Below, piece by piece: positions 40,657-52,700 of a stretch of DNA of 64,000 nt. This stretch comes from Aspidapion aeneum (Eukaryota; Arthropoda; Insecta; Coleoptera; Brentidae), in the NCBI GenBank assembly GCA_963576565.1, contig OY755046.1, positions 54,539,471 through 54,603,470 of the forward strand, given 5' to 3'. A program made the position numbers and the translations under genes. Each line of letters opens with the position of its first letter. Within the stretch, counting starts at the first letter, position 1. A model generated the notes under the pieces. That model did not search any database, was not told where the DNA came from, and saw only the letters and a program-made list of their open reading frames with translations.

Positions 40657-40726
40657 GCGGACACCTCCAATAAGCGGACAAAATCGACGAAACCGTGAGT
40701 GTCCGCTTATAGAATGTTTCACTTTA

Positions 40727-41200
40727 TTCGGTTATGTGATAAAAATATATTAAAAAATACATTTAGGTCAAAACCTGCTAAAATTTCCAAAAATTGACCT
40801 TGAACAGAATAAAAAATTCGCTGGATGTGTGTGTCTGAAGGCTATACTTACATTAAAATAGCGCTAAATTTAATAATAAATATTGGATAATAATAGTTAG
40901 TTGTAAAAAACTTAAGTGATTCCAGTCTTGCAATGCGTTTTTTGTTTATATGTTTTACTAGGTACTTATCAATACATTTTACGATTTATTTACGAATTAA
41001 TAAAGTGTTTGCCAATGAACCAGAAAATTGATTCACTTATATTTAATTTAACACTTTCTTATCTTTGTTTAAAATGAAAAAAAACAATTTCTTTTTATTT
41101 ACAATAAGTTTACTGCTGGGTTTACTGAGAGGTTTACTATGTTAAAGTAAACAATATTACAAATTCTTTTTAACGAGTTTTTTTTTAACGTTATTAAACT
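40727..41200. other. AT-rich intron sequence, nothing recognised
   Basis: No ORF or repeat supported. Confidence 0.4.
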
Positions 41201-41214
41201 GGTAAAGTAGTTAA

Positions 41215-41905
41215 GAAATTTCAAAATTCTACTGCACTTTCAAGACATGCTAAAAAGCTGAAATTTGGCAGACTAATAGAAATTATGACCAAAACCTTGA
41301 AAAACCAAAATTTTAATTTACTCCCCTCCCCTATAAATGTAAAGTTATGTAAAAGTAACATTGCCCACTTCCAGAAACGCTAGAGAGCTGAGCTGTAGAA
41401 GACTGATAGGAACTATGATAAAACCATAGGAAAAAAAATCCTCAAAAATTTTAATAAGGCAATGCAAAAGTTCTGAACAATATTCCGCATATTTTACTAC
41501 TTTAAGACTTAAATATTATCCAAACCCTTTAAAAAAGAGTAAAATCATACCAAAAACATTTCCTGTAAAAAAAAGCCAAGTACGCGAAAATGGTATTCCG
41601 TAAAAAGAATTGAGATAAAAGTAAAGCCAAGTTCTCCAATACAAATTTCAAAATGAAAGGTTCTTACTAGTTTGGAAATGTTTTTCTAAACTTGGCTAAT
41701 ACGGCTGCAAATGACTCTTAGGTACAGGGCTAAATTGAACATAAAAAAGTTTGGCTGTAATAGCAAAGTTAAAAAAAAATCCAAACTAGTAAGAACCTTT
41801 CATTTTGAAATTTGTATTGAAGAACTTGGCTTTACTTTTATCTCAATTTTTTTTACGGAATGCCATTTTCGCAACTTGATTTTTTTTTACATTAAATGTT
41901 TTTTT
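41215..41905. repeat. Repeat family R140, copy 3 (one unit plus hairpin region)
   Basis: Contains a single ~140-bp unit ('cacttccagaaacgctagag') and the following region with an inverted repeat: 'aagaattgagataaaagtaa' at 41605 is mirrored by 'ttacttttatctcaattttt' near 41830. Same structure as copy 2 at 55680-57345. Confidence 0.8.
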
Positions 41906-42244
41906 TTATGATAAACTTTTTTTTTTAATAAGATTTTTCACATCTGCCTGGTTTTGTGTGTCATGAAAATATGCATAGATTTTAACCAAATATTTTTACA
42001 TAATAAACATATGTAGGCATGGGATGTCCTTGCTCATGACCTTCTTAACTACAGATTAATAAAAAATTGCGGCAATTATTGTGATTGGTCATAGATCGCA
42101 TGTAGCATTTGTGTTTGATGGGATCTAATAACATAAATTAGGTTTTCTCAACTTGTTAAATGTTGCTTAAGGTATTTTACTATTTTTACATTAGCAAAGA
42201 AATAAAAGTAAAGTTTATGAAGAAAATAACAATTTTTCGTAGCT

Positions 42245-42600
42245 AAGCGGGTAAAGAAAAGAAAAGTAAAAAAATATTTTGTTTAGCTGTTCTAATCTAA
42301 TGGACACCTGTTAAGTGTTGACAGTTATCTGTTTTGTCCTTAAGGGACTATTCAGAACACTGCTTAGTCAATGAAACACTTTTGTAAAGTTATATCTTAC
42401 GATATTGGTAAGAGAAATGAAAAATAATGCCTGCGATACCGTATGCTTTTTACACAAGGGGCGACATCTACCAAATACAAAAGAAACTACCAGAGTAAGA
42501 ACAAAAGGCAGGCAAATGAAACGAAAAACAGTACCCATGACCGTGACATAATTTGTACGGCTTTCGAGCTGCCCACGGAAAAATTATTGTTACCAAACAT
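42245..42600. repeat. Dispersed repeat with right TIR only, copy A
   Basis: Shares with 45275-45610 the blocks 'ctaatggacacc', 'aagtgttgacagtta', 'ccaaatacaaaagaaactac' and 'aaaggcaggca'. It ends with 'gctttcgagctgcccac', which is the inverted counterpart of the left end of copy B (gtgggcagctcgaaagc, about 45311). Copy A lacks the left TIR. Confidence 0.65.
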
Positions 42601-43865
42601 ATTGTTTAAATTTTGTTATTAAATTATTTTAAAGTTTTTGCCTCAGTAACCATTTCCTTATATTCCGATCTCTATTTATTTTTCGGTAAGACCTCTCATC
42701 CTCCCCAACTGTTTCTACTGAATATGCCGCGGGGTTCCATTATTAAAATAGTGATCGGTCACAGTAAACGGCTGGGTTAGGTTGCCTGGGTTTCTTGGTA
42801 ATCTGTGTGTCGGCGTATTGTTTACATTCGGTTCTGATTCGGTTTTTATTTTAATTATCTTGCACAATGTTCCCGGTGTACAATGCCGTGTGTGTTTTAC
42901 TGGAAAACCCGTTTTCGGTGGAACGACGATGACAAAAAAGACTTTTTGAACTCTGAAAAGCTGTTCCCTATATTGAACGTAAATAAACCGGCGAAGGTTA
43001 AAGATAAAGTGTACATTCAACATTTTAAAGAATCGTGGGACAAACATTTAAAGGATAGAAAAATTTTTCCTCACAAACAAGCAGTAAAATTTAAATAAAA
43101 TTGCAATTGCATCATCGTGAACCTAGTACCTATCTGATTTCGTTGATTTTACTGAATTTAGATAAGTTCCTTATATAATAGGTATTTACATTATTAGAAT
43201 ATTATTATATTTTTATTTTTCTTATGTCTGTATAAGTATTTAAACTGTCACCTTGAACTTGTTCTTTAAGCTTAGTCTTTTGCTCGGTAACTTGTATTTT
43301 AACAGTTTTTACGAAACTTGAAAAAAAGAAAGGAAAATGACTGATTTAAATCAGGTACACAGTCAGGTAATTGTAGTGTAAATTTAGCTAATCTAATGAC
43401 CTATATAAGACTAGTAGTTTTGTGCCAAAAGCAATTTAAAATAGACATCGGGACGAGAAATTGGATCATTGTTTCGGTTAAGATTTTCAGAGCCATTTAC
43501 TTAACTGGACAAACTTAGTTTCAGAGATACTTACCACCACTTTATTCAATATTCTTTTTTAGGCCAGTCATTAAAGCGAAAAAAAGACCTTAAGCTTGCA
43601 AAAGGTGGTGGAGTCGCAATTTTGACATGTTCAGAATGGAGTCGTAAATTTTTTTTTGAGTTTTTGACTTTATGGGGGGTGGGCCGGCTCCCCCCGCCAT
43701 CTTAGATTTAGTGTGCACGAAAAGGTCTTATTTTAAATTATTTCGTCCTTATCCATTAAAAAAAGTTTTCGACAGACAATAAAATTTCTTATATTGTACT
43801 TTTTTTTGTCAGACAAATAGTTTTTGAGTTATGACGCTAAGCATTTCGCCGCCATTTTGGATTTT
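42601..43865. other. Intron sequence with one short unexplained ORF
   Basis: An open frame of 71 codons (42883-43098, +) reads MPCVFYWKTRFRWNDDDKK and onward without a recognisable domain. The region just upstream is somewhat GC-richer than its surroundings. I cannot say whether this is an exon, a transposon fragment or chance. Confidence 0.3.
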
Positions 43866-44322
43866 GAGTAATTTTTTTATTTATTGGCCTTTAACTTTGA
43901 AACTGCTTATTTTTGAGAAAATCTGTAATAACATAAAATGAAGACCGACTAATAGCCTATAAAATGAGACATCACTGAGTTCTCTGGGTAGTACCCTTGG
44001 TGAGATACGAACCCTGAGGTGTAAATTTAATTTTCTACAATACAGTTAATTACACACTTTCTGTAAAATGCTTACCTTTTGAGAAAATGACATAAAACTG
44101 AATAGTTTCGGTTTATTTTGGATATATGTACTATGGAAATATATAGGAAACGGGTGTACTACTAACACTTCAGCGTTCGTATCTCAGGAAGGGGACTACC
44201 CAGAGAACTCGTGATGTCTCATTGTATAAGCTATTAGTTGGTCTTTATTTTATGTTATTATAGATTTTCTCAAAAATCAGCAGTTACAGGCCATTCAAAA
44301 AAATTTACTAATTAAATTTAAT
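43866..44322. mobile_element. Foldback-like element with ~155-bp inverted arms
   Basis: Left arm (43866-44022) and right arm (about 44165-44322) are inverted copies sharing 'tttttgagaaaatct', 'gagttctctgggtagt' and 'gagatacgaac'. The ~140-bp middle is AT-rich. No target duplication recognised. Confidence 0.8.
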
Positions 44323-44676
44323 TTGACAGTTGAATATTCTATAAAAAAAAATCTATAATAAAGCAATTCCCAGCAGAATGAAATTTTCATAAATAAAAAA
44401 GTTATAGGCCCTTTCCGAAAATGCACACTTTTCAAGAACCCCTCGTAGTTTAAAAACGGTTTGCTTTATCAAAATGCGGTTATCTTTAAACTTCTCTTGA
44501 AAAACAAGTCTTGCATTTGGGGGTCCGTTTTTTTCAATATCGCCTAGAAATACTTAAAATTTCCCAAAAATATGGAATTCGGAACACCCTGTAGATGGGA
44601 TTTGAAAACACCCTGTATAGGTTTTTGATTTAAACAGGGTTAATTAAGTGTGGTTAGTTAAGTGTTTATTTAAACC
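44323..44676. other. Intron sequence, nothing recognised
   Basis: Two 'aacaccctgta' motifs (near 44584 and 44608) resemble termini of the 54438 MITE family but no full element could be defined. Confidence 0.35.
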
Positions 44677-44833
44677 ATTGGCGTACCCAGGGGGGAGCTT
44701 CGCACCCCCTCCCAAGCTTAAGATATTTTTAGATATTTTTCACATATTTTAAGGATAAAAACAAAAAGTGGCATGAAATGCGACATTATGGGGTCTTGCC
44801 CCCCCCCCAAGACATAGTTATCGGTGCGCCATG
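44677..44833. mobile_element. hAT-type MITE (CAGTGGCG family), 157 bp
   Basis: Starts 'cattggcgtacccagg' and ends 'atcggtgcgccatg', with the core 'gcttaagatatttttagata' and a C-run. Flanks match only partly. Confidence 0.7.
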
Positions 44834-45274
44834 GGTTCAACTAACAACAATTATTTTAGACCATCTATCGTATACTGGTAATTAAAAATGACGTAAAAAA
44901 CATTAATTAGCCAAACATTTTTTGAGGTCTAAAGTTCAAGAAACTTTTGAAATAAAATTCGTGGAAATTTGCTCAGATATTGGCCCATTTTCAAAAATAT
45001 TTCTGATTTTTCACACTTTGGACGTTTAAGATATTGACGGACAAAAAAATAAAAAATTTTTGAGGGGGCAAATTTTTTTGTCAGAAATTTTTCAAAATGC
45101 GTTTTCCTTGTGATTCAAAATATTTTTTCCTCGTGATGATGTACAGGGTGATTTACTTTGCGAGCCGTTTTTGCGTTATGGGGGCTTATTCTTAAAATAT
45201 ATTTTTGGTATAAATTGCTTATTTGTTGTTGTTGTTGTTGAAATATAACACAAAGTTAAAAAAAAATTGTTACT
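44834..45274. other. Intron sequence, nothing recognised
   Basis: A 'tgtacagggtgattt' motif near 45141 may be one terminus of a TA-flanked MITE whose other end I did not find. A short (gtt)n run lies at 45223-45238. Confidence 0.35.
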
Positions 45275-45610
45275 AAGCGGGTACAGAAAGATTTCTCTTG
45301 TATTTTTCTGTGGGCAGCTCGAAAGCGGAAAACGAAGATCTAATGGACACCTTTTAAGTGTTGACAGTTAACTGTTTCATCCTTAAGGGACTCTTCAGAA
45401 CACTCCATGGTCAATTTGACACTTTTATAAAGCTAACAAGACGGTATATAAATCTCATCTTACGATATTAGTAAGAGAAATGAAAATAATCCCTTATGCT
45501 TTTTACACAAGTAACGACATCTACCAAATACAAAGGAAACTACCAGAGTAAAAACAAAAGGCAGGCAGATGAAACGAAAAAAAGTAACCATGACCGTAAC
45601 ATAATTTGTC
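45275..45610. repeat. Dispersed repeat with left TIR only, copy B
   Basis: Homologous to 42245-42600 but retaining the left end 'ttttctgtgggcagctcgaa' and lacking the right one. Together the two copies imply an element with inverted termini around 'gtgggcagctcgaaagc'. Confidence 0.65.
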
Positions 45611-46716
45611 CATCAGGTCAGATTAATGCATATTGCGTTTTTCCCGACTTCGCGAAGTTTTATGTCGGGTCAGCGGAGTGTGAGCTAAAAATACTACAAA
45701 ATTTTAAGACCCGTGAATAAATAAAACGACACTTAAATTTTTGCTTCTGAAAAAACCATTTTTGAGTTGAGTAAAATCATCCTAAAAATTTTTTTCAGAT
45801 TTAATTATTTTTTTATTATCTGTATATTTTCTTTTTCTTAAAAATTAAAATAAAATACCAATATAAAATGTAAACCAAAAATAATACATAGATTGTGAGA
45901 CATAGCTTCAAAGGAAATTTTTGACTGATTTTAAAACTCAAATAAAAAGAGACTCAGATAAGAAAATGTATAACTTTGTGTTAGGTATACATATCTCGAA
46001 AAATAAAAGCGACAGATAAAATTCAGTTTGACGGTTGCATTCAGTTTTAAAAAATAAGCAAATTTATACCACTAATTAATTTGGAAAAATAAAACAGTTA
46101 TAGGCCTTAATCGAACATGCATACTTTTCAAAAAGCCTCTGTAACTGGTTGATTTTCCTCTTTCTCCCCTAGAAGTACCCAAATTCATTTAAAAGTGCCC
46201 AATTTTTATCACCCTGTATGAAAATTATTTTCAAAAAAATTGCTGTTTTTTAAAAGTTTGGACTTTGACTGTATTGAAAGCATATACAGAATATTACGTA
46301 TATGATTGAAAGAGGGAGTTTGGGTTTTGTTTTTATGGGATATCTCTCAAAATATTTTTTTCCTTGCTTTTTATTTGGACGCTGACCAAGGTTGTTTATT
46401 TTTAGTAACATGAAATGACATTTTTTTATTATTTATGATAGCAGATCCCTCGGATTGCATGTTTCAAAAAATTTGTAACAAAAAAGTGGATTGTTATTAA
46501 CCACCTACGTTTTTAAGATTAAACTTTTTATTTAAAAAAAACACATATTTAAAGAACGAAAGAAGAAAAAGCGTTGCCATCATTGTCTAAAAACGACTAA
46601 AATGTATTTTTCCTACAAACGTGCGAAAATTGTATTTTTCACACTATTTTTCGTGCAAAAAATCGGTTTTTCCGCACCGATATTTCAAATTCAGAAAAAT
46701 CTTTATAGTTTTTGTT
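45611..46716. other. AT-rich intron sequence, nothing recognised
   Basis: No ORF, tandem repeat or TIR that I can support. Confidence 0.4.
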
Positions 46717-46768
46717 AGAGTCCCTGAATGTTGACATACATCCAAATATGTCAACATACAGGGACTCT
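46717..46768. repeat. Compact hairpin, 22-bp arms, 8-nt loop
   Basis: Arms 'agagtccctgaatgttgaca'+'ta' and the inverted 'ta'+'tgtcaacatacagggactct' match at 21 of 22 positions around a loop 'catccaaa'. The size resembles a miniature palindromic element or a small-RNA precursor; nothing else distinguishes the two. Confidence 0.8.
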
Positions 46769-46883
46769 AGTTTCTGTTAATTAACTTGCATATCAAATTC
46801 CTTGGTTGCTATTATAGTGCTTAGAATATTGAATTTTGCTACGGGGGGCTGTAAGTGTAAGATTTAAAGTAAAAATGTATTTT

Positions 46884-47560
46884 AGCTCACACTACTACTA
46901 TAAGTAGTGTGAGCTATGGTGATCCTAACTTTTTCGAGAAAAAAAAAGTTGCTCCGATTTTAAAATTTTTTATATATCTTTGCGTTTCAGATGATTTTGA
47001 AACTTTTTTGTCTTGCCGTCTGTCTGTATGTCTGTCTGTAACGACCAACCCGCATAACTCAAAAACCGCTTGTCCGATTTAAATGAAATTTGGTACCTAG
47101 GCTGGGTTTTGGGCCGTGGTGGTCCCATTTAAAAATGAACGAAATCCACCGAACGCAAGCCAAATAAAAGGGTGGGGGTAGATTTCAAAAATGAGAGTTT
47201 ATGTGAAAATATGACGTGTGTGATATCCAACGAAAGGTAATTAAGTCTGGAGTTAAACAAAATTAATTTTAAGTTATTTAAAAAAAAGGGTGGGGTCAGA
47301 TGTAAAAAATTAGAGTTTAAGTGAAAATATGGCGTGTGTGATATCAAACGAAAGGTAAATGAGTCTGGAGTTAAACAAAATACATTTTGGTTTTTTAAAA
47401 AAGCGTGGGGGTAGATTTTAAAAATTTGAGTTTAAGTCAAAACATGGCTTGTGTGGTATCAAACGAAAGGTAATTGAGTCTGGAGTTGAATAAAATATAT
47501 TTCAGTTTTTAGTTATATTAGCTCACACGTACACTATAACTATAGTACCTAGTGTGAGCT
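46884..47560. repeat. Dispersed repeat with AGCTCACAC hairpins, copy B (inverted)
   Basis: Reverse-orientation relative of 39025-39745: hairpins at 46884-46915 and 47520-47560, the (CAGA)n tract appearing as 'gtctgtctgtatgtctgtct' near 47020, the 'gatttaaatgaaatttggta' block and about three ~118-bp units. Confidence 0.8.
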
Positions 47561-47925
47561 TAGGTGCCCATAGATTGGCAGAGTATTTTTTACGTGGTTC
47601 GATGTGGTGTGGATTGGTTTATATTCGTTACAATTTTATTTTTTTATGTTTTTTTGTAAGCTGGTAAAAAAACAACTTTTTCTTGCGCTTAATGTTTGAC
47701 AATGTTCGCGTCTTTCCGTCAACGGCATTTGCGTGTGGACTTGTTGAAAATTACCATTTTTACTGTTTTTCTCTATTTTAAATAGGAAATCTTGGTGTGG
47801 CTATTTATACCTAAAGTCTATGACTGTACCAAATTTCACCTTCAACATCGGTCCATTATTTATAGTCGTTGTTATGAGGATTGATTTTTGAGGTCTCAGT
47901 AAAAAACGTAAAAATAACCTTAAAT

Positions 47926-49028
47926 AACCTGTTAAAAAATTGAAGCGACGCACCCGCAACAAAATTATTTCGGAACCAATAATGCAATGCAATTTTGATC
48001 ATTTCTTTTTGCAGACTCTAGATTGTTTCATGCTTATGACCTCCTTTTTCTGGAATTTAAACAGCTAATTTGACAGGAGTTAAATGCAGGTGTAACAAAA
48101 CTGATAAGGTTTAAGCGTTTTCCACTTGGTTGATTTTTTTCCAACATTTTACCATTAAAAGGATGCTTAATGAGAGGCAAAAAAAGTAAATTCTCAAATT
48201 TTCTATTGGATTTAGTTTTAGAGATATTATTTTGTTCCTAAAATTTGCCTCCTATTGCTGGTTTTTATTTATGACATTTAACTTATAGCAACATATGGTT
48301 AAAAGCCTAATAAATTCATCTTTTTCTAAAACTGTTTATGCTCGATACAATCTGTTTCTAATGATTACCAAGGGTTTTTGGAAAAAATCGTACCTACGCC
48401 GATGGTGATTATTCAATGAAAATGAAAAGAACTGTTTCGGCAAAAGAAAGCAAGCATTACGAAAACAAGGTTAGTGAAACCAAAATGTGTGCACCAACAC
48501 CGCTAGAGGTGCTAAAATCGAAATTTTTACCAAAAAAATAAAATTTTTATTTGCATGCCACTGGTGCCGACCCCTGAAAGTTTTAAACTTAACAACGAAT
48601 GTGGAGTCAAAAAACATCCAATTGGCTCTCATACCTCAAAATTTGGTAACCCTAAGTCATGTCAGGTACAAACGTCAAACGAGAAACTCAAAAAATTAAT
48701 TTCTCGAAAACTAAACCCAAAGAAGAAAATTTAAAAATTCTTTTTTTGAGTCTCTTTAACCATCCATTTGATGGTTTGAAATGTTTGAATTTTTTTTCTG
48801 CCAAATTGGAGACTCTCAAACTTTATCAGTTTTGTTACACCTTCATTTAACTCCTTTTATCAAATTACCTGTTCAAACTCCATTTTTTTTAGAAAGAAGA
48901 GGTCATTAAGCATAAAACGATCTAGTCTGCAAAAAAAATTATCAAAATCGCATCATTGGTTCCGAAATAATATCATTCCGAAAACTGCCCAAAAACTCCG
49001 GTCACTTCAATTTTTCAGCAGTTTATAC
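47926..49028. mobile_element. Foldback-like element with ~350-bp inverted arms
   Basis: Left arm (47926 to about 48290) and right arm (about 48660-49028) are diverged inverted copies: 'ttatttcggaaccaat' and 'tttgcagact' on the left mirror 'attggttccgaaataa' and 'agtctgcaaa' on the right, and 'gtgtaacaaaactgataa' mirrors 'ttatcagttttgttacac'. The middle is non-coding. No target duplication recognised. Confidence 0.75.
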
Positions 49029-49739
49029 CTATTACCAAAAATCCTAACAAATAAAAAAACAGGGAGTCGTTTGATGAATAACTGTAACCTACTTGTAAAA
49101 ATCAAAAGAATTTAAATCCTGGTTTTATTAAAAAATATTTTTAATATTATTTTAATGTTTTGTTTGAAGTATCACTTGACTTTTAAAAGTGTTTGATTTG
49201 ATAATAATCGGTGTAGCAAATTGCAATTTAATTTTATTTCCCGGAAATAATCTAAAAAAACTAATAAAAACAGGTGAAAAATACGTTATGAATTCCTAGA
49301 TACATTCTTTAACATAAATAAACATTCATAAACTAAAAAATTGCCAACGGTCGATAGCGTAAAAACTTTCGCTATTATTCAATGGCGTGTAGCATTAAAA
49401 ATCAGGTATTGGAAAAAAATTATAATTTTACTGTTTTTATTTTGCATTTATAAGAAAAAATACACCTTAGTACTTTACTTTAATAGTTAGAGGAAAAAAT
49501 CCGATGATAAAGAATAAGATATCAAGAAAAAAAAATAAATCAAGAGCCAGTAAATCTGTGGAACTTAATTGTAAAAAGAAGCTGAAGAGATAAAATAGAT
49601 ATAAAGGACAGCTAATTATTTAAGAAGTTAAAAAAAAGGGAGATAGCAAGATATTGCTATTATACAATATTGCGAGTAGGTATAAACGAACCAATCAAAA
49701 GGCGAAGCTGTCAATACTAATACATCACTGGCAATAGAG
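49029..49739. other. AT-rich intron sequence, nothing recognised
   Basis: No ORF or repeat supported. Confidence 0.4.
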
Positions 49740-52700
49740 AGATTTTGACTAACTGAAGCTATCTATATCGTCTCTTCATTTTTTGAAAATATAAATATTA
49801 GAAATGTTATAAATAAACAATAATTATTTTAAGTTATTCATGAATATATAAATGGGTAGATAGGTACCACTTTTTCTAGTTATTATGTATGTCGTGACAT
49901 ACATAAAATTTATTGAACGGTTTGTGAAGGAATTATTGGATATTATTTTGCTCGAGGCCGACCGAACCGATCTCTACTGTTTGTTTTAAGCTTTAAAAAT
50001 TATCTGACCACATGACTAAATCGGTTTATAACGTTTCTTCTACTTTTTCCAATGTTTAAGATCCACCTCCTTCTATCTTAATATTCCTCTATATTGTCAA
50101 GTTCTTTTAATCCCTCAATTTTTGGATTTAGTTCTGCCATTTCTGTTTTAGCTGCTCCGCTTTTTTTACGTTCTAAATGATTGCCATTTCAGAACTTGCT
50201 TTGATAACCTCTTATCATTTATCCATTTATTAAATGAACTGTTTTAAGTCATGTCATCTCATAACCTAATTTCACCAACGGTTTTTGTACGGTTTTTGTA
50301 GAGCCCTTGTCAGTTTAATACATCCCTGACAATAAAAGGATTTCACGAAATGGAACTCGCGTTTCTTCATTTTGTGAAGTATACTAGATATGTCATAAAT
50401 AATCAATCAAAATTGTAAGTAACACTTACACATACGGCTTAATGTCTATTGTCGTGACAATTGTAAAACTTTACAATATTTTCAGCGGTTCGTAAAGGAA
50501 TTATTGGATATAATTAAACATCGTATTTTACTCGTGGCCACGACCTCTATTATTTGTTTTGAGCTTTTAAAAATTTGCCCCATGACTAAATCGGTTTATA
50601 ACGTTTTTTGTACGTTTTCCAATGTCTACTATTCACCTCCTTCTATGTTGATATTCCTCTCGATTGTCAGGTTCTTTTGAACTCTTGATTTTTGGATTTA
50701 GTGCTGTCAATTCAGTATTGGCCTCCCTTTTTTTCTACATTTTAACGGTTGTCATTCTAGAACTTGCCTTGATATTTTTATCATTAATTCATTTATTAAG
50801 TCAAATGTTTTAAGTGATTTAGGGTCCATCTCACCGACTTTTTTTTCGGTTCCCTAGCTTAAAGCGTTGCTTAATATAATCATAATATGACGTTATAAGG
50901 AACACTTTAGGCTAAGTATCGAAAAAAAGGTGGTGCGATGGGCTATTAATGTCTTAAGCTAATTTTACTTAATGATTTTGTTACGGTTTTTGTAAAGACC
51001 TTGTCAGTAGAAATCCATCATTAGCATTAAATATGTTTGCGAAATTGAACTACTTGTCATAACTGGTCACTAATAATTACGGTATCGGCTAATTTTTTCT
51101 ATTGTCGTGACATATTTAAAACCTAAGTAAGTAGAAAATATGTCAGCGGTTCGGAAAGGCGTTAATGGATATAATTTAAGATCATGCTGTTTTGCTCGTG
51201 GTCACGACCTCTATTATTTGTTATAAACTTTAAAGATTATTTGGCGCAATGACTAAGTCGGTTTATAAAGTTTTTCTACTTTTTCCATTGTCTATTATTC
51301 ACCTGCTTCTATCTTGACATTCCTCTGTATTGTCAGTTTCTTTTAAATCTTTAATTTTTGGATTTATTGTTATCAATTCAGTTTTGGTCGCCCTTTTTTT
51401 TCTACACACTAATCACAACGGTTGTCGTTCTAGGATAAGGTTATCTGGCTCCAGGACTTTTTTGTTCAGTGTCTAATTATCCACCTACTTCTATGTTGTC
51501 ATGTTCTTGTGAACCCTTGATTTTAGGATTTAGTTCTGTCAAATCATTTTTGGTCGCCCTGATGGTTACCATTCTAGGATATGCTTTGATAGCCTTTTAT
51601 TATTTATTCATTCATTAAGCTGATTTTACCCATATTTTTGTTACGGTTTTGTAGAGGCCTTGTCAGTAGTAATACTTCCCTGGCAATAAAGGAATTTCGC
51701 TAAATGAAACTACCGTTTCTTCATTTTTTGACAGTATACTAGATGCTATAAATACACGATAATTATTGTAAGCTATTTATTATGAGATAAATGTGTAAGT
51801 CCCACTTTTTCAGGTAATTGGCCGCTAATCATAATGTGTACGGCTTAATGTCTATTGTCGCGACATATGTAAAACTTTACAATATTTTCAGCGGTACGTA
51901 AAGGAATTATTGGATATAATTAAACATCGTGTTTTACTTGTGGCCACTACCTCTCTTATTTGTTTTAAGCTTTTGACAATTATCTAGCCACATGACTAAA
52001 TTGGTTTATAACGTTTTTTGTACGTTTTCCAATATCTATTATTCACCTCTTGGCATTCCTCTAGATTGTCAGGTTCTTTTGAACCCTCGATTTTTGGATT
52101 TAGTGCTGCCAATTCAGTTTTCGCCGCCCCTCTAGAACTCTTGGGATTGTTATCATTAATTCATTTATTAAGTCAAATGTTTTAAGTGATTTAATGTTTT
52201 AAGCTAACTTTCTTTAGTGATTTTGTTACGGTTTTTGTAGAGCTCTTTCAGCAGAAATACATCATTAGCAATAAAGATTTTTGCAAAATAGAACTAATAA
52301 TTATGGTTTCGGCTAATTTTCTATTGTCGTGACATATTTAAAACCTAAGTAAGTACAAAATGTCAGCGGTTCAGAAAGGAATTAATGGATATAATTTAAG
52401 ATCATCGTGCTGTTTTTCTCGTCGCCATTATCTCTATTATTTGTTTTAAGATTTTTTTTTATTTTAGATCCTTAATTTTTGGATTTATTGCTTACAATTC
52501 AGTTTTGGTCGCCCTTTTTTTTTCTACATCACAACGGTTGTCATTCTAGGATAAGGTTATCTGGCTCCAGGACTAAATCGGTTTATAACTTTTTTGTTTA
52601 GTGTCTAATTATCAACCTACTATGTTGTTATATTCTTGTGAACTCTTGATTTTAGGATTTAGTTCTGTCCTAGCCTTTTATTATTTATTCATTGATTAAG

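Larger units (their letters stand above)
39977..40724 (+). mobile_element. Tigger (Tc1/mariner, pogo branch) deletion derivative, copy 1
   Basis: Ends 'cagtgaaatctctccttgcg' and 'tagaatgtttcactt', with repeated 'aagcggacac' motifs near both termini; flanked by TA at 39975-39976 and 40725-40726. It contains the start of a transposase (40417-40656) and a long palindrome at 40245-40326. The DDE catalytic domain is missing, so it could only be mobilised in trans. Confidence 0.88.

Noticed and set aside
42883..43098. 71-codon ORF as a THAP-like gene
   Set aside because: A C-x2-H motif and THAP core residues are not convincingly present; kept only as an unexplained ORF in the gap entry.
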